NCBI RefSeq assembly: GCF_002370355.1
Contig: NZ_AP017929.1
Span: forward strand, 372,001-436,000
Length of the DNA: 64,000 bases
Reading direction: 5' to 3'
From: Latilactobacillus sakei subsp. sakei DSM 20017 = JCM 1157
Lineage (GTDB): Bacteria > Bacillota > Bacilli > Lactobacillales > Lactobacillaceae
The notes beneath the pieces were generated by a model. It was not told the origin of the DNA. It made no database searches and worked only from the letters and a program-made list of their open reading frames with translations. A program made the position numbers and the translations under genes. Of the stretch, positions 8,246 through 16,743 are shown piece after piece. Each line of letters begins with the position of its first letter. Within the stretch, counting starts at the first letter, position 1.

Positions 8246-8760
8246 TGTATCCCCTCTGCTAGTTGTTCTTGCAGCCACTCCAAATTAACTTCGTGGTGTC
8301 GTTTTGAGTTGGCCATCATTTTGATAAACATCGGTTGTAGATTGGTTGCGGTATTTAATGCCGCTTCAATCGCTTGGATTTTTTCCTTAGTTTGTGCAAT
8401 TTGGCTCTGCAAGAGTTCGCGCATTTGCGTTGGTTCAACTTGATCAGTGAATAGTAGTGGTGTGTAGAATGGGAAAGTAATCGGCTTATTCTGCCCGCCA
8501 TAATGGGCGAACTGTTTTTCAAAAGCCGCTTCTCCCCCCGCAGTCAGCACATAGCGATTTTTCTCGCGCTTATCACTGGCATCATCCACTATTTTTTCAA
8601 TCAATTGCTTTTCCGCTAGTTGTTGTAAGTTGTAGTAAAAAGAACCCTTCGTAAAGTTCAAAAAGAATTCGAAATAATTGTTTTCCATATCAGCTAATAA
8701 TTCGTAGCCATAAGCACCTGGCTTTTTCTTCAATAAACCCAAAATTAGAAACTGAATCAT
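8242..8760 (-). CDS. PadR-family transcriptional regulator
   Basis: A 172-aa protein. The N-terminal winged helix ('FLILGLLKKKPGAYGYELL', 'FTKGSFYYNLQQLAEKQLIE', 'KNRYVLTAGG') is diagnostic of PadR; the C-terminal ~70 residues form a dimerisation helix pair in the style of the longer PadR subfamily. Its ATG overlaps the stop of the esterase gene (ATGA) and its own stop overlaps the next ATG, so three genes are coupled. A perfect 20-bp palindrome at 9637-9656 is the likely operator. Confidence 0.9.
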   Translation of the reverse strand: MIQFLILGLLKKKPGAYGYELLADMENNYFEFFLNFTKGSFYYNLQQLAEKQLIEKIVDDASDKREKNRYVLTAGGEAAFEKQFAHYGGQNKPITFPFYTPLLFTDQVEPTQMRELLQSQIAQTKEKIQAIEAALNTATNLQPMFIKMMANSKRHHEVNLEWLQEQLAEGIQ

Positions 8761-9608
8761 TTGGCAGTCCCCTTGCCCGTTAATTGCGCGATGAATTCTG
8801 GATAGCTCATTTGTCCAAGTGCAAAAGCACGACTCAAGCGATACATCTTTTCCTGCGGGGTTTCTGGCCGTTGATAAAGTACTCCTAATTGAGCAGCTTC
8901 ATCTGGCAGTACCGCGAGGACATCCTCTTGGTTGGCAAAAGCAGCGTAATAGCGCAAGCCAAAGCGCCGTTGTGAGGCCGCATCGATGTGAATGCCATCA
9001 GGATTGGCCGTTAATTCGGCGGCGTTGACTAAGTAACTATGGGGATCTTGCGCAACCACGTTCGCCATTTCCCGATTAATGTCATTGAATTCTGTCGCAC
9101 TAGCGCCGAACCCTTCTTGGCCTAAAAAATCTGGTAATTGCCCGACAATAATGGGTAAGTCTGCTTGACCCAATGCTTGACGTAAATGACTAAAGACCGC
9201 CGTTAACTTGGCAGCATACGTTTGATAACCGCCTTTTAGACTATCGCTTTCCCCTTGGTGCCATAATACCCCAATTAACTCGCTAGATTCCTGTGCGAAT
9301 TTGGCTTCAGCAATCGCGTGGCGCATCAACATTTCGTCACTCGCCCACTCATCGATTGAACTGCCCCCTTCAGCACACGGAATTAAACCTAATTCTTCAT
9401 CCAGGTGCGCCTGGACCCAAGCCGCCGCAAATGATGCAGCCGGCCCAACACCCGCAACCTCGCGATCAAAATGAATTGGTTCGGCCATCATTTGCCAGCG
9501 CCCATTGCGCAACATCTTCACGCGCTCGTGCCGCAATCCCGGCACATCTTGAATAAATCCCCGCCCGGCCATATTTGACTGACCGACTAATAAAATTGAC
9601 TTCATCAT
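8757..9608 (-). CDS. SGNH/SASA-domain esterase (sialate O-acetylesterase-like)
   Basis: A 283-aa protein with all SASA/SGNH marks: block I 'LLVGQSNMAGRG' with the nucleophile Ser, the Gly block 'EGGSSIDEW', block III 'LWHQGESD', and the terminal Asp-x-x-His 'DGIHID'. Such enzymes deacetylate sugars on polysaccharides or glycans. No signal peptide is seen, so it is probably cytoplasmic. ATG at 9608 follows AGGAGG (9615-9620) by 6 nt; an upstream in-frame start would extend through promoter sequence. First gene of the PadR operon. Confidence 0.82.
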   Translation of the reverse strand: MMKSILLVGQSNMAGRGFIQDVPGLRHERVKMLRNGRWQMMAEPIHFDREVAGVGPAASFAAAWVQAHLDEELGLIPCAEGGSSIDEWASDEMLMRHAIAEAKFAQESSELIGVLWHQGESDSLKGGYQTYAAKLTAVFSHLRQALGQADLPIIVGQLPDFLGQEGFGASATEFNDINREMANVVAQDPHSYLVNAAELTANPDGIHIDAASQRRFGLRYYAAFANQEDVLAVLPDEAAQLGVLYQRPETPQEKMYRLSRAFALGQMSYPEFIAQLTGKGTAK

Positions 9609-9636
9609 AAAAATCCTCCTGAACTGATTTTTATAG

Positions 9637-9656
9637 CATAGTCTAATTAGACTATG
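9637..9656. promoter_or_regulatory. Perfect 20-bp palindrome, probable PadR operator
   Basis: CATAGTCTAATTAGACTATG is identical to its reverse complement and lies 28 bp upstream of the esterase start, next to a TATAAA-like -10 on the minus strand. Its place in the leader of the only PadR-containing operon here suggests autoregulation. Confidence 0.7.
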
Positions 9657-9660
9657 AATG

Positions 9661-9699
9661 CAAAAAGAAACCACAATTTAGATTTAAATTGTGGTTTCT
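9661..9699 (-). terminator. Terminator of the defence operon
   Basis: Perfect 15-base arms (9666-9680 and 9685-9699, AGAAACCACAATTTA type) with a 4-nt loop, followed in minus orientation by a T run at 9665-9662. It closes the minus-strand operon that runs from 14709. Confidence 0.85.
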
Positions 9700-9704
9700 A
9701 AATA

Positions 9705-9875
9705 TTAACGGCACTTTTTACACCATGATTGATTTCGTATAACGTTATTTCCCATGTCACGTCAACCAAACTCACTCAATGGCTTTTCTATCTGACATTT
9801 TGGGCAAATCCTGGTAGGTTCATTCCCGTTATAACCTGTGGTATTAACTTCTGTCTTTTTAAATTCTTGGTTCAT
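9705..9875 (-). pseudogene. Small zinc-ribbon protein with in-frame TGA
   Basis: From ATG 9875, 17 bp inside the 181-aa gene and after a GGTGG-like ribosome site, the frame gives 56 residues with two Cys pairs: 'RICPKCQIEKPLSEFG' and 'NQSWCKKCR'. A TGA at codon 38 (9764-9762) separates them. C-x2-C ... KPLSEF ... C-x2-C is the zinc-ribbon pattern found alone or in front of HNH nucleases. The conserved sequence on both sides of the stop indicates a recent nonsense change (a TGG or CGA codon). It is the last gene of the defence operon. Confidence 0.65.
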
Positions 9876-10404
9876 CTATTTCACCACCTAACTCATCTAT
9901 AAAATCATCCATGATTTGCTTATTTTCTTTATCCGTTAAATACTCATAAATCGAATCAAAAATATCCTCTTCTTTGTCTCCGTACTGAAAAATAATCTCA
10001 TCTACATATTCAATACCACCCAAAAAGTACTGATAGAACGTAGATACATTAGGAAGTTCAAAATACCGTTCACCATTTGTATTTTTTAAGAAAGCTTTTT
10101 TATTTAACACTTCTGTATACGGTTCATTCAAGCTATCAATTATCGTTAATAAACCAAAATCTCTATCCATTTCAACCATTGCCCTTTGATAAACAGTTCT
10201 AGATAAAGAACGTTTTTTCACCTCGCCATTGGGTCGATTATCCAAAGCTATTTTACTGCTGTTATTTATCCCCAATAAAGCTGTTAAAAACTGCACTCCT
10301 TCACCTGACAATCCATGATTGCTCAGAAAGTTATCACTTCTAGTGTATTCTTCAGTTTGATAATAAAAAGAAAAATCAGTTGGGTTCATCATATTATTAC
10401 TCAT
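9859..10404 (-). CDS. Unknown 181-aa acidic protein of the defence operon
   Basis: Not recognised. It is soluble and acidic, mostly helical in appearance, with a very acidic C-terminal third ('YGDKEEDIFDSIYEYLTDKE') and no membrane segment or catalytic motif that I can see. Its ATG overlaps the end of the DndD-like ATPase gene by eight bases, so it is co-translated with it and probably acts in the same complex or pathway. A role as a specificity or regulatory subunit is possible but is not shown by the sequence. Confidence 0.7.
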   Translation of the reverse strand: MSNNMMNPTDFSFYYQTEEYTRSDNFLSNHGLSGEGVQFLTALLGINNSSKIALDNRPNGEVKKRSLSRTVYQRAMVEMDRDFGLLTIIDSLNEPYTEVLNKKAFLKNTNGERYFELPNVSTFYQYFLGGIEYVDEIIFQYGDKEEDIFDSIYEYLTDKENKQIMDDFIDELGGEIDEPRI

Positions 10405-12439
10405 TTATTTCGTCATCCTCGTTTACATACTCTTCAACATTATTCGTATCAATTATTCGTGACACAACATTTCCCATCATATCCTTAGATAACTCATATG
10501 CACATGAGATATTATTGTGTATTCCAGTAATTAACTCATTTCGAAGCTGCGCTTTAAATGATAAGAAAATTAGTTGGTCAAACGAATTTAATATTCTACT
10601 ACTAATTTGTTTAATATGTTCTTCATCCAGATTAGAAAGTGCTGCATCCATAATAACTCCGCTACTTTGAATATCATCGAACTCCGCGTGTTGTTCAACA
10701 GTCATCAATAATGCTTTTAAAAATGATAGATACATCATTACATTTTGCCCTGTAGATAAAACCTCAGTCTCATCTTGCAATCGTTTATCATCTACTTTTT
10801 TATAGACTGTTAATTTATATTCTGAATCTAGTTCTACCTCGTAATGTTGATCCATTACCTCTGTGAGAACTAAGTTCATATTTTTTTCAATCGATTCACG
10901 AGCAATATTTTTCTTATTATCTAATTCTTCCTCAATCTCTAACTTCAATTGATTGAGCATTTTTAGTGATGCATTTACATTCCTATTATGTTGACTATTA
11001 AACTGTATTTTCTTTAGTTCTGAGCTAAGTTCATTAACAACTCGTTGGTTGCTTTCGATAGACTTTTCGTTAATATCAATATTATACAGAATACGGGCCT
11101 TAGTTGCTCTAAGATGTTCAATATCCACTTGATTTTTTGCTCCAATTTCCTCCTCTTTTTTTATAACTTTTTCAATCGCGTGCTCACCCTCCTTTCTTAA
11201 TTCTTCTAATTTTTTCTTAGCCAATACTAATTGATTATGATATTTCGTTATACTTTTTCGTAGACTTGGAAGATTAGCAAGAGAATTATATAAGCTCCTT
11301 AATGCATTTAAATAGTTAGCGTTGTCTTGAGGAAGTACTGATAACTCTCTCAGATGCTCTGCTTCAATACTACCTGTATGAACCTCACGTCCACAAATAC
11401 ATTTATGCCTTCTCAAAATATCTTCAACAACCGACTGATATAAGTTTTCAAATACTTCTGTCTGTTCCTCTTCCTTTGCAATAAACTTCTCATACTTTTT
11501 ATATGTTTTTGCAACTTCTAATTTTAGTAATAATTCAACAGCGCAGTCGTTAGCTCTTCTTCTTAATTCTTCTATTTCACGTTCTTGTGCAGATATTTTG
11601 GACTCAGCAATTTTCTTTACTTGAACTAACAATTCAAGTTTCTCAATACTTTTTTGTGCTTCAGTAGCAACTTCAATATCTTTCGTTAAACTCTCCACTT
11701 GGTTTTGACGTATCACAATCTCTTGTTTTAATTGTGTAATATTCTCCTCAGCACTAGCATACCGATCTAAAACCTCTTGCTCAGTAGAACCTATTGGTAC
11801 TAATTTCGCATGAACCTGCCCAATCACTGATCCTGATTTGGATTTGTTTCCCAAAAAATCTCTTGCCTGTTCAAGTTTTTTCAAACCCAACACACCTACT
11901 ATTGAATCCTTTAAATCATTTTTAAATTCTGTACTTCCAATTGGCTTTTCAACACGTTCCCCATCAAACATGTAAACATGTGCCAATCCAGTAGGAATCA
12001 TTTCCTGAATTCTTTTTAGTCCATCTTCAACTTTTATTGCACCGCGATTTTCTGTTTCTTCCCATAATTCAAAGCTATCGTCTGAATTTTTTGTAAGTTT
12101 TTGCATCTTACGGTTAAACATTCTAAATCTAACTGTTCTAACCGCTATATAATCTTTACCGTTATGTTGAAACTTAACTTGTACCGAAAGTGGCTGCTCA
12201 TCCATTTCACTCATATTATTTTCTACTGAGTAATTTAATAATTCTTCACTCTTAGGTAATTTTAAAACATTTGGACTTTCCCCATAAAAGCAAAAACGGA
12301 ACGCTTGTAAAAAAGTTGTTTTCCCAACACCGTTACGAGCAATGATTAACGTGATTTTTCGATCATTTATTGGGAATACAAATTTATTTTCACCCTTAAA
12401 TTGTCTAAAGTTAATCAGTTTTAGTTCTTTAAAAATCAT
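10397..12439 (-). CDS. DndD-like SMC/Rad50-type ATPase
   Basis: A 680-aa ATPase. Walker A 'ARNGVGKTT' lies near residues 33-42, followed by long coiled-coil arms with a central 'CICG' hook-like cysteine motif near residue 345, then the ABC signature 'LSTGQ' near 560 and a Walker B/D-loop 'VIMDAALSNLD' near 600. This order matches DndD and related SMC-like defence ATPases. The start overlaps the preceding 54-aa gene by 11 bases. No DndA, DndB, DndC or DndE gene is present, so DNA phosphorothioation is not expected; the ATPase probably serves a separate DNA-sensing or restriction complex with the helicase upstream. Confidence 0.82.
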   Translation of the reverse strand: MIFKELKLINFRQFKGENKFVFPINDRKITLIIARNGVGKTTFLQAFRFCFYGESPNVLKLPKSEELLNYSVENNMSEMDEQPLSVQVKFQHNGKDYIAVRTVRFRMFNRKMQKLTKNSDDSFELWEETENRGAIKVEDGLKRIQEMIPTGLAHVYMFDGERVEKPIGSTEFKNDLKDSIVGVLGLKKLEQARDFLGNKSKSGSVIGQVHAKLVPIGSTEQEVLDRYASAEENITQLKQEIVIRQNQVESLTKDIEVATEAQKSIEKLELLVQVKKIAESKISAQEREIEELRRRANDCAVELLLKLEVAKTYKKYEKFIAKEEEQTEVFENLYQSVVEDILRRHKCICGREVHTGSIEAEHLRELSVLPQDNANYLNALRSLYNSLANLPSLRKSITKYHNQLVLAKKKLEELRKEGEHAIEKVIKKEEEIGAKNQVDIEHLRATKARILYNIDINEKSIESNQRVVNELSSELKKIQFNSQHNRNVNASLKMLNQLKLEIEEELDNKKNIARESIEKNMNLVLTEVMDQHYEVELDSEYKLTVYKKVDDKRLQDETEVLSTGQNVMMYLSFLKALLMTVEQHAEFDDIQSSGVIMDAALSNLDEEHIKQISSRILNSFDQLIFLSFKAQLRNELITGIHNNISCAYELSKDMMGNVVSRIIDTNNVEEYVNEDDEINE

Positions 12440-12593
12440 ATTTTTTTCCCACCAATCTAACTACTTTATCTACTTTATCCCTTACAGATGTTTTTACACC
12501 TTCATTTATATACTCTTCAGCCACTTTTAAAAGAAGTTCTTTAGTTTCAACTAATTTCTCGTAGTCTACTGTATTTTCATTTTCTTCATTCAT
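12429..12593 (-). CDS. 54-aa protein between helicase and ATPase
   Basis: Starts MNEENENTVDYEKLVETKEL and ends 'VGKKYDF'; a charged, helical small protein without recognised motif. The ATG at 12593 is preceded by GGAGG (12603-12607) with 9-nt spacing and overlaps the helicase stop by eight bases; its 3' end overlaps the ATPase start by 11 bases. The tight coupling on both sides says it is a real gene and likely a small subunit or regulator. It does not resemble DndE. Confidence 0.7.
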   Translation of the reverse strand: MNEENENTVDYEKLVETKELLLKVAEEYINEGVKTSVRDKVDKVVRLVGKKYDF

Positions 12594-14709
12594 CTTCTTT
12601 TTCCTCCAAATATCTATCAAACAATTCTTGATATTCATCTAAGATTTCATTTCTATTTTTTGCAGCCTTTGAAAATTCTCCTATTCGTTTTAATTCTGTC
12701 ATATTTATTCCGTCATACTCGGATTCTTCTCCCAAAACGACCATATCATAAATAATGGCAATCTCTTTTCCCGCGGATTTTCTTAATAATCGACCTCTTC
12801 GTTGTATAAATTCACGCGGATTTCCCGAGCTCGCCATAATAATACCAATCGATATTTCAGGAATGTCGACCCCTTCATCTAATGCCTTAATAGCCACTAA
12901 AGTGTCTATTACACCATTTTTGAATGCATCAATTCTATCTTGTCTCTCATTACCATTCTCATCTTTAGTATATTGAGCAGCTAGAATTCCTTTACCCTTT
13001 AACATCTGATTTACAATTTCAATTTGTTTTTTACTTGCCTCAGTATTACTCTGATCTAGCTCATTTCCCTCGTCATCTCCAGCAATTCCTTCAGACAAGG
13101 AGGTTGCTCCACAATAGATCAACATATTTCTTTGATCTTTTAATTTATCAAGTAACGATTCCAACTTAATTATTTTGTCATATGCCCCATAAATAATTCT
13201 TGCTCTCTTAAAGAGTAACATCTGCGCCTCAAGTGACAACCCCTCTAAACTATTTTCGTCATCATTACCTAACATCTTCACTATTTTATGCGTTAACTCT
13301 TTATACTTTTCCATTTCATCATCAGATAGTCTAACTTTCACAGGATGGTACTCATATTGTGTTAGCTTTCCGTCTTCTATTGCTTTTTCTAAACTATATT
13401 CAGCTATAATACCTCCAAAGTAGTTAAACAAGCGGTCTGTTTTTTCTTCAGACATATAAATACTAGGGGTTGCTGAAAGTCCTAGTCGTCTTTCTACACT
13501 AGGCAGGCTATTCAATAAGTTATCAGTCCCCAGACGATGGCATTCATCCGCTAAAAAAACATAGTCCTTATTTAATTTCTTAATTTGACGCGTGAATTTT
13601 TCACCATGGAATGTTTGATTAGTCGTTACGATAAATAAGGGTTCATCCGGTTCAAGTTTCCAATAGTCTATTTTATTTTTTAATTGATTAACCCATTGGT
13701 TGTTTTCAGAATAACATTTCACTAAATTACCCCAGTAATTCAACAGCTCTTTAGACCATTGCTCTACTAACGTTTTATCAGGAACCGTAATTAAGAAAAC
13801 TTTTGCTCCTTCTTTTTTCATTAATTGATCGAACGCATAAATAGCAGTTTTTGTTTTACCGGTTCCTGTTGCAAATGCAATAATCCCCTTACTTTTTTCC
13901 ATCCACGTCTCTGCTGCAACTTTTTGATAATCATACGGATCGAATCCTAACCTTTCAGTCTCATTCTTCGGCTCATTCTGTTTTTCTAACCCACCATGTC
14001 TACTTAGTTTAGAATATAACGTTTTTATACTTTCATCTGTTTCATATTCACGAAGTACATCGTCATCTACTGCCTCCTGTAATGACAGCATGTGGTATTC
14101 GTTAAGGTTACCTTGCCAAGTATCCTCAAATTGTTCCTTAAATGTATCGATGTACAACTCTTGTCCGTTGATCCAGGATCTAAATGTACTAAACGATTCT
14201 AAATTGTGCTCTACAGAGCCTTGGGTTTCATTGTTAGATCCGTTTATTGCAATCGTATCTCCTAATTCGTCATAAAATAAAGCGATTTTTTCATGAAATA
14301 AACCTAAGTTATTGTTAGGAACGATAACTCTAACTTCCAATATACCGTCCATAATTAATCGATAGAGAATCTGTGCAGAGATTTGTGCATCATTCCCATC
14401 TAGTCTAAAATTCCTAAATAGTTCATTAAGAGATCCTGAAATAGAACTAATTTTATTAATAGAATCTAAAAAAACTTCCCCATCTTTTTTTGTTATAAAT
14501 GGTGAAATAATTAATCTTATTTTTCCGTTATTTTCTACAAATTTCTCTAATCCATCAATATATGCTATTAAAATATTAGATGAAAAATATCCAACCGCCC
14601 TATCATAACGTACAGCTTTGCTTAAGACTGGCACATAAAATTCATCTATTACTTGGTTGACTGTTGTTCGATATTGTATTTTTAAGTTTTTTAAATCAGT
14701 ACTAAACAT
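12586..14709 (-). CDS. PLD-domain / superfamily 2 helicase fusion
   Basis: A 707-aa two-part protein. Residues ~1-190 form a phospholipase-D-like nuclease domain with 'FHEKIALFYD' (HxK) near 137 and 'GSNNET' near 156. Residues ~260-700 form an SF2 helicase: Q-like 'FDPYDYQKVA', Walker A 'ATGTGKTKT' (~280), DECH box (~386), 'LSATPS' (~411) and motif VI 'QRRGRLLRKS' (~635). The architecture is shared with proteins annotated as phosphorothioation-dependent restriction enzymes. ATG 14709 has GGAGG 9 nt upstream; the GTG at 14748 has no such site. It heads the operon. A DNA translocase with nuclease activity is inferred. Confidence 0.85.
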   Translation of the reverse strand: MFSTDLKNLKIQYRTTVNQVIDEFYVPVLSKAVRYDRAVGYFSSNILIAYIDGLEKFVENNGKIRLIISPFITKKDGEVFLDSINKISSISGSLNELFRNFRLDGNDAQISAQILYRLIMDGILEVRVIVPNNNLGLFHEKIALFYDELGDTIAINGSNNETQGSVEHNLESFSTFRSWINGQELYIDTFKEQFEDTWQGNLNEYHMLSLQEAVDDDVLREYETDESIKTLYSKLSRHGGLEKQNEPKNETERLGFDPYDYQKVAAETWMEKSKGIIAFATGTGKTKTAIYAFDQLMKKEGAKVFLITVPDKTLVEQWSKELLNYWGNLVKCYSENNQWVNQLKNKIDYWKLEPDEPLFIVTTNQTFHGEKFTRQIKKLNKDYVFLADECHRLGTDNLLNSLPSVERRLGLSATPSIYMSEEKTDRLFNYFGGIIAEYSLEKAIEDGKLTQYEYHPVKVRLSDDEMEKYKELTHKIVKMLGNDDENSLEGLSLEAQMLLFKRARIIYGAYDKIIKLESLLDKLKDQRNMLIYCGATSLSEGIAGDDEGNELDQSNTEASKKQIEIVNQMLKGKGILAAQYTKDENGNERQDRIDAFKNGVIDTLVAIKALDEGVDIPEISIGIIMASSGNPREFIQRRGRLLRKSAGKEIAIIYDMVVLGEESEYDGINMTELKRIGEFSKAAKNRNEILDEYQELFDRYLEEKEDE

Positions 14710-14795
14710 ATCACTAGTCCTCCGAGTGTCATAGGATAAATTAATCACTAACTATTCTATAAGTGTTATTGTACCGCATTAGCTTTCTATTCACT

Positions 14796-14809
14796 ACAGT
14801 TATAACTGT
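14796..14809. promoter_or_regulatory. Palindrome upstream of the helicase operon
   Basis: ACAGTTATAACTGT is a perfect 14-bp palindrome. A TACAAT -10 candidate lies downstream of it in minus orientation (about 14773-14768). A possible repressor site for the defence operon; no cognate regulator is encoded in the island. Confidence 0.45.
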
Positions 14810-14831
14810 TATTCGTCACCTATTTTTAAGC

Positions 14832-14860
14832 AAAAAAATGGCTAGATTAATCTAGCCATT
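14832..14860 (-). terminator. Terminator of the DpnA-like methylase gene
   Basis: AATGGCTAGATTAATCTAGCCATT is a perfect palindrome (arms AATGGCTAGA with TTAA centre; 14837-14860) followed in minus orientation by a T run. It separates the methylase from the helicase operon, so these are independent transcription units. Confidence 0.85.
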
Positions 14861-14871
14861 AAATATAATAA

Positions 14872-15645
14872 TTATTTAATTTTTCCTAATTTTTCCTCTT
14901 GAAAATTTGATACTCTTTTTATTGCTATATTTAAATAATCTTGTGAGTTATCTATTCCAATCGTTCTTATCCCATTCCTTGCTCCTGCAACTGCAGTTGT
15001 TCCAGAACCTACAAATGGATCTAACAATATCATCCCAGAATCTGTGCTTGCTTTTACCATTCTATCAATAACAGACAATGGCTTTTGGGTTGGGTGTCTT
15101 CCGAATCGGCGCTCATAATTATTAATAGTTGGTGTCGTCCAAACATCCTTCATCTGACTACTATGATTTAATTCTTTCATTAAATCATAATTAAAGAATT
15201 GTTTTCCACTCTCTTTTTTTGCCCAAATAATAGTTTCAGTTGAATGTGTGAACATCCTCTTACTTAAATTAGGAGCTGGGTTGGACTTTTGCCAAGTAAT
15301 ATTATTTAATATCTTAAATCCATATTTTGGCAATAAATACCCTAATATGTATATATTATGCATCGAACCAAATACCCATATTGTACCATCTTTTTTTAAA
15401 ATTCGATCCGCAGATCGAATAAGTCTTGTATAAAATACCTCAGGCTTTACATCATTAATTTTATCCCACTCTCCTTTGTTGACGCTAACCATCTTACCTC
15501 CACTATTCGAAAAACCCCCGTTACTTAAAAAGTATGGAGGATCAGCAATAATTACATCCACTGAATTCGAGGGGAATCTTTGCATACACTCAAACGTGTC
15601 ACTACAGATCAATTTAACTAGTTCATCTTTGTAAACTTGTTTCAT
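14872..15645 (-). CDS. DpnA-like adenine DNA methyltransferase (beta class)
   Basis: A 257-aa methyltransferase with motif order of the beta class: catalytic 'DPPYFLSNGG' near residue 33 first and the AdoMet-binding 'DPFVGSGTT' near 210 last. The central 'NNITWQKSNPAPNLS', 'HSTETIIWA' and 'RHPTQKP' segments match DpnA, the second methylase of DpnII-type systems, which can modify single-stranded DNA at GATC. The start at 15645 is 8 nt after AGGTGG; a GTG at 15657 overlaps it. Divergent from the Dam-like methylase. GATC specificity is inferred from family. Confidence 0.88.
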   Translation of the reverse strand: MKQVYKDELVKLICSDTFECMQRFPSNSVDVIIADPPYFLSNGGFSNSGGKMVSVNKGEWDKINDVKPEVFYTRLIRSADRILKKDGTIWVFGSMHNIYILGYLLPKYGFKILNNITWQKSNPAPNLSKRMFTHSTETIIWAKKESGKQFFNYDLMKELNHSSQMKDVWTTPTINNYERRFGRHPTQKPLSVIDRMVKASTDSGMILLDPFVGSGTTAVAGARNGIRTIGIDNSQDYLNIAIKRVSNFQEEKLGKIK

Positions 15646-15861
15646 AATAATCACCACCTATTAAACCTATACACATTACTGCTTCATTTTTTTCATACTT
15701 AAGAAGTTTATTCTTGAGGTGCCCTGTCTTACCAATACTATTAAAGAAAATTAGAATTTAAATGAAGAAACAAAGTCCTTCAGGTCTCGAATAACACTAT
15801 TAAATCCCCCTATTTTGGTGTATCATTATACAAACATACGTTTTATATAGAGGTGAAAAAA

Positions 15862-16725
15862 ATGAATAAGAACCCACTTGTTAAGCCATTCGTGAAGTGG
15901 GCTGGTGGCAAACGTCAATTAATCCCCCAAATAACAAAGTATATGCCAAAAACTTTTGGAAGGTACTACGAACCTTTTGTTGGTGGAGGTGCTGTCTTTT
16001 TTCAACTGCAGTATAATAAATCTACTATTAATGACTTCAATACTGAACTTTTCCTTGCATATAATGCTGTTAGGGATAACATCGACGAATTAATTAGCAA
16101 CTTAAAAATTCACGAAGCAAATACCAGTAGTGACTATTATTATGAAGTTCGTGAGTGGGATAGAAATGGAATTATTGATACCAAATCAAATGTTGAACGT
16201 GCTGCTCGTTTTATATTTTTGAATAAAACCGGATTTAATGGCTTATTCAGAGTTAATAGTCAAAATCAAATCAACACACCCTATGGTAAATATAAAAACC
16301 CAGCAATCGTTAATGAGATAGTTCTACGACATGTAAGTAAATTTTTAAATAAATCAACTATCAAAATTATCAACGGCGACTTCGAAGATGCTGTCAAAGG
16401 GGCAAGAAGGGGAGATTTTATATATTTTGATCCTCCATACGCCCCAATGGTCAATGATCGGCAAAGCTTTGTAGGCTACACATTAAACGGTTTTGGCGCA
16501 GATGAACAAGAGCGTTTACGAGATCTTGTAGATCGTCTGACTGCCAAAGGCGTTAAAGTAATGCTCAGTAACTCCTCTGTCCCTTATATCCATGAAATTT
16601 ATGCTAATTATAAAGATACAACTGTAATTGTGCCGGCATCTCGTAGTATAAATTCAAAAGCAACAGGCAGAGGTAAAGTGGATGAAGTTTTAATCATGAA
16701 CTATAACTACCTTGATGAAAATTAA
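15862..16725 (+). CDS. DpnM/Dam-like adenine DNA methyltransferase (alpha class)
   Basis: A 287-aa protein with the alpha-class order: 'FVKWAGGKRQL' at residues ~10-20, 'YYEPFVGGGAVFF' AdoMet-binding motif, and catalytic 'FDPPYAP' near 189. 'KTGFNGLFRVNSQNQINTPYG' is also typical of DpnM/Dam enzymes, which methylate adenine in GATC. ATG at 15862 is 6 nt after GAGGTG; the GTG at 15853 overlaps that site. The endonuclease gene follows after 18 bp, so modification is made before restriction. Confidence 0.9.
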   Translation: MNKNPLVKPFVKWAGGKRQLIPQITKYMPKTFGRYYEPFVGGGAVFFQLQYNKSTINDFNTELFLAYNAVRDNIDELISNLKIHEANTSSDYYYEVREWDRNGIIDTKSNVERAARFIFLNKTGFNGLFRVNSQNQINTPYGKYKNPAIVNEIVLRHVSKFLNKSTIKIINGDFEDAVKGARRGDFIYFDPPYAPMVNDRQSFVGYTLNGFGADEQERLRDLVDRLTAKGVKVMLSNSSVPYIHEIYANYKDTTVIVPASRSINSKATGRGKVDEVLIMNYNYLDEN

Positions 16726-16743
16726 TCTAATAGAGGGATTGTT

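Noticed and set aside
5882-9875. TGA recoded as an amino acid, from the two in-frame TGA codons (HAD gene and zinc ribbon)
   Set aside because: TGA ends many intact genes here, including PadR, esterase-neighbour overlaps of ATGA type, and the helicase. No selenocysteine-type stem was seen after either codon.
10397-12439. Complete Dnd phosphorothioation system
   Set aside because: Only a DndD-like ATPase is present; no DndA, DndB, DndC or DndE-like gene lies in the window, and the small 54-aa protein does not look like DndE.
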